Source: Sarocladium kiliense
Taxonomy: Eukaryota > Ascomycota > Sordariomycetes > Hypocreales > Sarocladiaceae
Direction: 5' to 3'
Assembly: GCA_030734395.1 (NCBI GenBank)
Contig: JAUZTG010000012.1
Coordinates: 310,001-374,000 of the forward strand
DNA length: 64,000 bases
Below the pieces are notes generated by a model. The model was not told the DNA's origin, ran no database searches, and worked only from the letters and a program-made list of their open reading frames with translations. Of this stretch, positions 60,114 to 64,000 are shown piece after piece. A program made the translations under genes and the position numbers. Numbering within the stretch: position 1 is the first letter of the stretch; each line of letters starts with the position of its first letter.

Positions 60114-61316
60114 TTAGATGATCTCACCAATGTCAATATGCGGCGGGGTCCACGACTTGGCACCCTCCTCCATCATGTCGCTCGGCACACGAACCTTGTG
60201 TCCTGGACTGTACACATACCATGCCTTAAGCGCATTCATTGCTGCTAGCTTCCTTGCGGCGTTGAGGCTTGGGCCAGCACCCTCTCCGAGCTTGTCCTTG
60301 CCGCTGTAGATGCCAACGACAAACACTGGCGTCCTTGACAGGCGACCTGTCTCACTCTCGAGACGGGCAACGGGTGCCTCGAAGCCTTCACGCGCGCAGA
60401 GCATCGAGAGCTCACGGGAGGGCTGCTTGAATATGAAGAGCTCTGCGGGGTCGAGGTGGCGGGAGAGGATGTGCGAGGAGACGAATGCCTTGGCGGATTC
60501 GCGGCCGCAGTGGGCATAGATGGCACCAACGACGGCTTGGACGAAGGAGCTGTGAGCAACGGCCTGGCAGTAGGCGAGGTGCTCCTCGGGTGTGCGGCCG
60601 CTCTTGCTGATGGGCATCTCATCACCGAAAGCGTCATCGAGAACAATTCGGCTGCTCAGTCCTCGACGGTAGTCAATATCCCCCCTCTCGGCTTCGGCAC
60701 GGAGGTGAGCCCATTGTGTATCAACAGTCTCTTGTTGCTTGACGGACCACTGGAGGAGACCAGAATCGACCTCCTTGCCTGGCGCGGCAGCCTCCTCAAC
60801 ACCCCAGCGCTTTGAGACCTGCGTCAAAGAGTCCTTGCCAGCGTATGCGCTGAGAGCGTGGAAAAGAACACTCTGGGGCAGTCGCGGCCACTTGCAGATA
60901 ATGTACTCGTAGGCGTGGTAGTTGACAATGGTGCTTCCAAGCAGAGCAAGGTTCACGTTGTTGAATTGCTTGTCCTGGTCGGCTGACGCGGTGACGAGAC
61001 AGCGTGCGAGCGTCTGGAGTGGGATTTTCTTTGAAAGTGCGAGACGAGCGTGCAAAGCAGCAAGCTTGGCAGATGTAAGGGCGGCGGAGGGAGGAGGTGA
61101 GGTGTTGAGTTCGGAGAGATGGTGCGCTGGTGGTGAAAGCGGCGTTTCGGGGACGAAGGACGTGGTGACGGCTTCGGATGACGCTGGGGTGGACTTGGTG
61201 GTGAGAGAGCGGCGAGATGGTGAGGCTTTAGAGATGGAGAGGCCGAGGCGGGACTGAGACTGGAGTTGCTGGGGACTCCATCTCGAGGATGAGGTTGTCA
61301 ATCTTAACCTCTTCAT
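60114..61316 (-). CDS. MRPL3: mitochondrial large-subunit ribosomal protein mL44 (MRPL3 type)
   Basis: 400 aa, no introns, from ATG 61316. The first 50 residues are Arg/Ser/Gln-rich with no acids, a mitochondrial presequence (SRWSPQQLQSQSRLGLSISK). A catalytically inactive RNase III-like domain follows (LPLQTLARCLVTA-type start; the chain reads KKIPLQTLARCLVTASAD, GSTIVNYHAYEYI, HSSFVQAVVGAIYAHCG). A double-stranded RNA-binding-like domain then runs from FVVGIYSGKDKLGEGAG through LNAARKLAAMNALKAWY. This order is that of mL44, which binds 21S rRNA in the mitoribosome. The acidic catalytic residues of true RNase III are not evident. It shares a 458-bp divergent promoter with the next gene. Confidence 0.9.
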   Translation of the reverse strand: MKRLRLTTSSSRWSPQQLQSQSRLGLSISKASPSRRSLTTKSTPASSEAVTTSFVPETPLSPPAHHLSELNTSPPPSAALTSAKLAALHARLALSKKIPLQTLARCLVTASADQDKQFNNVNLALLGSTIVNYHAYEYIICKWPRLPQSVLFHALSAYAGKDSLTQVSKRWGVEEAAAPGKEVDSGLLQWSVKQQETVDTQWAHLRAEAERGDIDYRRGLSSRIVLDDAFGDEMPISKSGRTPEEHLAYCQAVAHSSFVQAVVGAIYAHCGRESAKAFVSSHILSRHLDPAELFIFKQPSRELSMLCAREGFEAPVARLESETGRLSRTPVFVVGIYSGKDKLGEGAGPSLNAARKLAAMNALKAWYVYSPGHKVRVPSDMMEEGAKSWTPPHIDIGEII

Positions 61317-61774
61317 CGGGGCGGTTGTGTGGTCGAAACAGGGGGAGAGGAAAGGAAGGACAAGAAATTAGAAACCGTCAGCGCGTGAGGCCCTCCCAAT
61401 CAATGATATGGGAGAACTATCCTAACCACGCAGGAGAGGCGAAAGGAGAGTCGTGGTGGTGGAGATAGCCTGGGACAGCTGGCTCAGGGTCGTCGTAGAG
61501 TTGAGTGCATCACGGAAAAAATGTTCGAGAGACGTTCCGAGTCGTGTGAGCGCAGCACCAGCTCCAGCGCGCGTTTGGAAGTGGAGCTGCGCCGGGGATT
61601 TGGGGGACAGTGGCAGTTTAGGGGACGGAACAACCTCGGGCCGGGAAGAGCAAGCCGTGGGTTGCAGCATCACCAGCGAATGCCTCGACTGACTGCTCCA
61701 ACCAACCAGACGCAACGCAATTGCGATCACGAACAGATTCCTACCCAAACGTCCATTGAGACCAAGCATTCAAA
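61317..61774. promoter_or_regulatory. short bidirectional promoter of two mitochondrial-type genes
   Basis: 458 bp separate the start codons of mL44 (minus) and the small membrane protein (plus). The short distance and opposite orientation suggest shared control elements. I see no TATA box; the region is G/C-moderate with no repeat. Confidence 0.45.
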
Positions 61775-62322
61775 ATGGTGAGTCGTTCTTGTGTCTCTAC
61801 TCAATTGGCATTGAGACGTGGCAGGGTATCGCATGCTAACTCACGAACAGGGCGGTGGTGGAAAGATCCCGTGAGCCGAACCTCTCTCTACCTCTCCTTC
61901 GCTCGACGACAAACACCCGTTGAGATACACAAAATCGAGAAGACGATCGAATACTGACTATTTTGCTTCGATACAGCTACCCTAAGCACGTCTGGTCACC
62001 GGCCGGTGGCTGGTACGCCCAGCCGGCTAACTGGAAGGCCAACACCATGATTGCCGGTGCGGTCATGGTCGGCGTCGTTGCGGCAACATGGTCCTTCAGC
62101 GCGGAGAGGGAGACATGGGCACGGAAGCCCGAGCCATGGGAGTGGCACCCCAGCCGATTGTGCGTATTGCCCATATCTACCACCTTGGCTGGCAACTTCG
62201 ATGCGCGTCACCTCTAAGGCGGGAGATCGTTGGCTAACTCATTTGTGACTTCGAACAGGTGGTCAAAACAGCTCATCGAATTCGACAACGAGGATCGCTT
62301 GCAGGAGGGAAAGAAGCAGTAG
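61775..62322 (+). CDS. small conserved mitochondrial-type membrane protein, four exons
   Basis: 89 aa spliced from four exons: 61775-61777 (only the ATG), 61851-61870, 61977-62159 and 62259-62322; 270 nt including stop, frame closed at every join. The product starts MGGGGKIPYPKHVWSPAGGW, has a membrane segment near residues 31-50 (MIAGAVMVGVVAATWSFSA), then ERETWARKPEPWEWHPSRLW and the tail SKQLIEFDNEDRLQEGKKQ. The YPKHVWSPAGGWY and PSRxW signatures are those of a small protein conserved in ascomycetes, which I associate with the mitochondrial inner membrane, possibly as a respiratory accessory subunit. That role is not proven by the sequence. The divergent neighbour, a mitoribosomal protein, agrees with it. 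Confidence 0.8.
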
Positions 62323-64000
62323 ATCTGTGGTGGCTATTGGCGTGATGGAAAGGCAGGCGTTGGGCCTCGTGTATACAATTTGGAGGTGGGCGATAGAGGA
62401 TGACATCGACATAGAGGCAATGTGACAATAGCATTGGGTTCATTCTTCAACTCTTTCAGCGCGATCAGCGGACTTGTGAAGGGGTTTGTGATGTGGTCAT
62501 TCGGCGATATCGGATATCTCAGGATGCACCCTGATGGCTTCTTACATTGTCATGATGTGCCTGAATCATCTGACAGTTCTTGAATATGCATTGTTGGCTC
62601 CAGACTTCTTTGCTTTGGGCCTCAATCATATTGAAGATAATACTTGCTGACCGCCCACTGAGGCTAAGCCCGTTTACAGCTGTTGTCATCTGTCCACCAC
62701 AGCTTCAATAGCGTTCAGCCGCACAATAGAGCGCCTTCCCTATGAGGAAAACTCTGAAACAGGGTCATTTGAGAGGGGATCATGATTGTGCAGTTTGGGC
62801 TCCGGATGCCTCAATGGACTTGAAATGAGCCCAGCTCAACAATAGAACCGTGGGCCCATGATTACTCTGTTAACCTGTGGATGAGATATGCTGCGATAGC
62901 GGCTCCAAGTATCTGTTTTCTTATCTTCCGGGGCTTCTTATCATGCATGATTCGATGGAGCCCAAAATTGGGGTTTCCTTATAGTGACGAAGATCTGGGG
63001 ATATCAGGGTTGGCAAGTCGAGAGCTCCCCTTATCTGGGGGAACATATCAATTACTTGGGTTCTCATATGTGCTACATATGCTCACATAATTTACTCTTC
63101 GCCGAAAACTTACGAAAGTCCCTGCCTTTTTTTTGCCTTTTTTTTTTCTCTTTTGGTGGAATGGCTGTTGGTATTGTTCGATGGCAATTCTCGGTTGACC
63201 ATTGCCGTCAACAAGGCGGTTTGTGACAATCGATGTCTACACAATGCCGTACCGCGGCCTCCGCCATAGAAAATGCAATTGTTGCGACACGACCAGACAC
63301 TCCGAATAAGACTTCAAGTGAGGGGCTGTCTATTGTTCGACTTCCGATCGCGGCGCTCAATGGCAATGAGAGAATCAGCTCTGAGTGCATTCATTTTGCA
63401 TTGATGGGTGCTTGCCTCATGTCGTGATGCTGTCCACTTACAGGGTGGCTCACGCTGCACCCACCCGACAAGGCAGGTACGGCAGGTGCGGTGCCAACGA
63501 GACAAGGGAAGGTACGGCCGATGTCCAGCCCGGGCGCTCTTACCTCATCGACGACAGCGTCCCCCATCGCAGCTTCCCTATCTTTCGTTGTTCTTCTTGC
63601 CCTATTTAATGCTCTGCATTCTGCCTCAAATCTCTCCATCCATCTTCGGCTTCGTTTTGTTTCCCTTGTGCCTTTCATCCTTGCCGTCCTTTTGCGGACC
63701 CTTCTCCCGCTTCGACAATCCTTCTTCTCCTCCCAACCGAACTTCCCGTCCTTAGTGGGACGATTCCTCCGACCTGCCGCGGCAGCCTTGCAAACCACAG
63801 CCTGCTCCGAAAGCCGGCCTGCAACCCTTCCGTGGCCTTCGCCACGCCCTTGTGCCTGTCAGTTTGCCCTATCTTGCTGCGTGTGACATACTGGCTGCTA
63901 TAACCAGGCTCTTTCAGCCTCACATGCTGTGTCCCAGACTCTAATATCACGTACAGGACATTTCTGCCTTACCGCTGCGGGTTGGTGATTCACGGCCTTG
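62323..64000. other. 1.7-kb region without a supported gene
   Basis: Right end of the window. It has two poly-T runs (63128-63148) and, from 63440 on, pyrimidine-rich DNA that looks like the leader of a gene beginning beyond the edge. A plus-strand open frame of 131 codons (63491-63886) is Leu/Ser/Pro-rich without a recognisable domain, so I do not call it. Confidence 0.4.

Noticed and set aside
63491..63886. 131-codon plus-strand open frame at the right end
   Set aside because: Pyrimidine-rich leader-like DNA, Leu/Ser/Pro-rich translation, and no domain; more likely the 5' region of a gene outside the window.
1..64000. tRNA, rRNA or transposon genes
   Set aside because: I scanned for tRNA TPsiC-arm sequences, transposase or reverse-transcriptase motifs and long terminal repeats by eye and found nothing convincing; a tRNAscan and RepeatMasker run would be needed to be sure.

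Overview
The window is nuclear DNA of a filamentous ascomycete (Pezizomycotina). Genes are spaced 0.3 to 2.7 kb apart and interrupted by short introns, mostly 49-75 nt with a maximum of 107, that have GT...AG ends and CTRAY-like branch points. The gene set is characteristic: a eukaryotic nitrate reductase, class V and class VII chitin synthases with myosin-like heads arranged head to head, small secreted cysteine-rich proteins, and a membrane-anchored histidine phosphatase. Dothideomycetes would fit, but the sequence alone does not prove the class. All gene models were read by eye. Exon joins were accepted when the reading frame closed across them.

Layout. 1-9 kb: the 5' part of the NMD factor UPF2 (minus; its first intron is apparently GC-AG), a GATA-rich divergent promoter, nitrate reductase, a 71-residue I9-type proteinase inhibitor, and a mitochondrial alpha-keto-acid dehydrogenase kinase. 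9-23 kb: two very large chitin synthases. The minus-strand gene lacks a visible P-loop (class VII, CsmB type). The plus-strand gene has an intact P-loop (class V, CsmA type). They diverge from a 2.66-kb intergenic region. 23-27 kb: the ribosome biogenesis factor URB1/NPA1.

27-39 kb is a gene-poor accessory stretch. It holds a cysteine-rich secreted protein with a Kex2 pro-site, a GT1 glycosyltransferase, a second small secreted precursor with three evenly spaced Lys-Arg sites, a kinase-like phosphotransferase (APH fold) broken by two in-frame TGA codons, and several short tandem repeats. 39-51 kb returns to core genes on the plus strand: a disordered fungal protein, a membrane-anchored phytase-like phosphatase, a small single-pass membrane protein, inositol monophosphatase and the Fe-S assembly factor DRE2. 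A DHA1-type MFS exporter follows on the minus strand.

51-54.8 kb holds a degenerate 12-bp-period tandem repeat, a predicted GPI-anchored surface protein, and a stretch of shifted reading-frame fragments that looks like a decayed or poorly resolved gene. 54.8-62.3 kb: the La RNA-binding protein, a cytosolic-type phospholipase A2, the mitochondrial ribosomal protein mL44 (MRPL3), and a small four-exon mitochondrial-type membrane protein. The last 1.7 kb shows no gene I can support.

Functional links are limited. The two chitin synthases are the only clear functional pair. mL44 and the small membrane protein share a 458-bp divergent promoter and may be co-expressed. No complete nitrate-assimilation or secondary-metabolite cluster is present.
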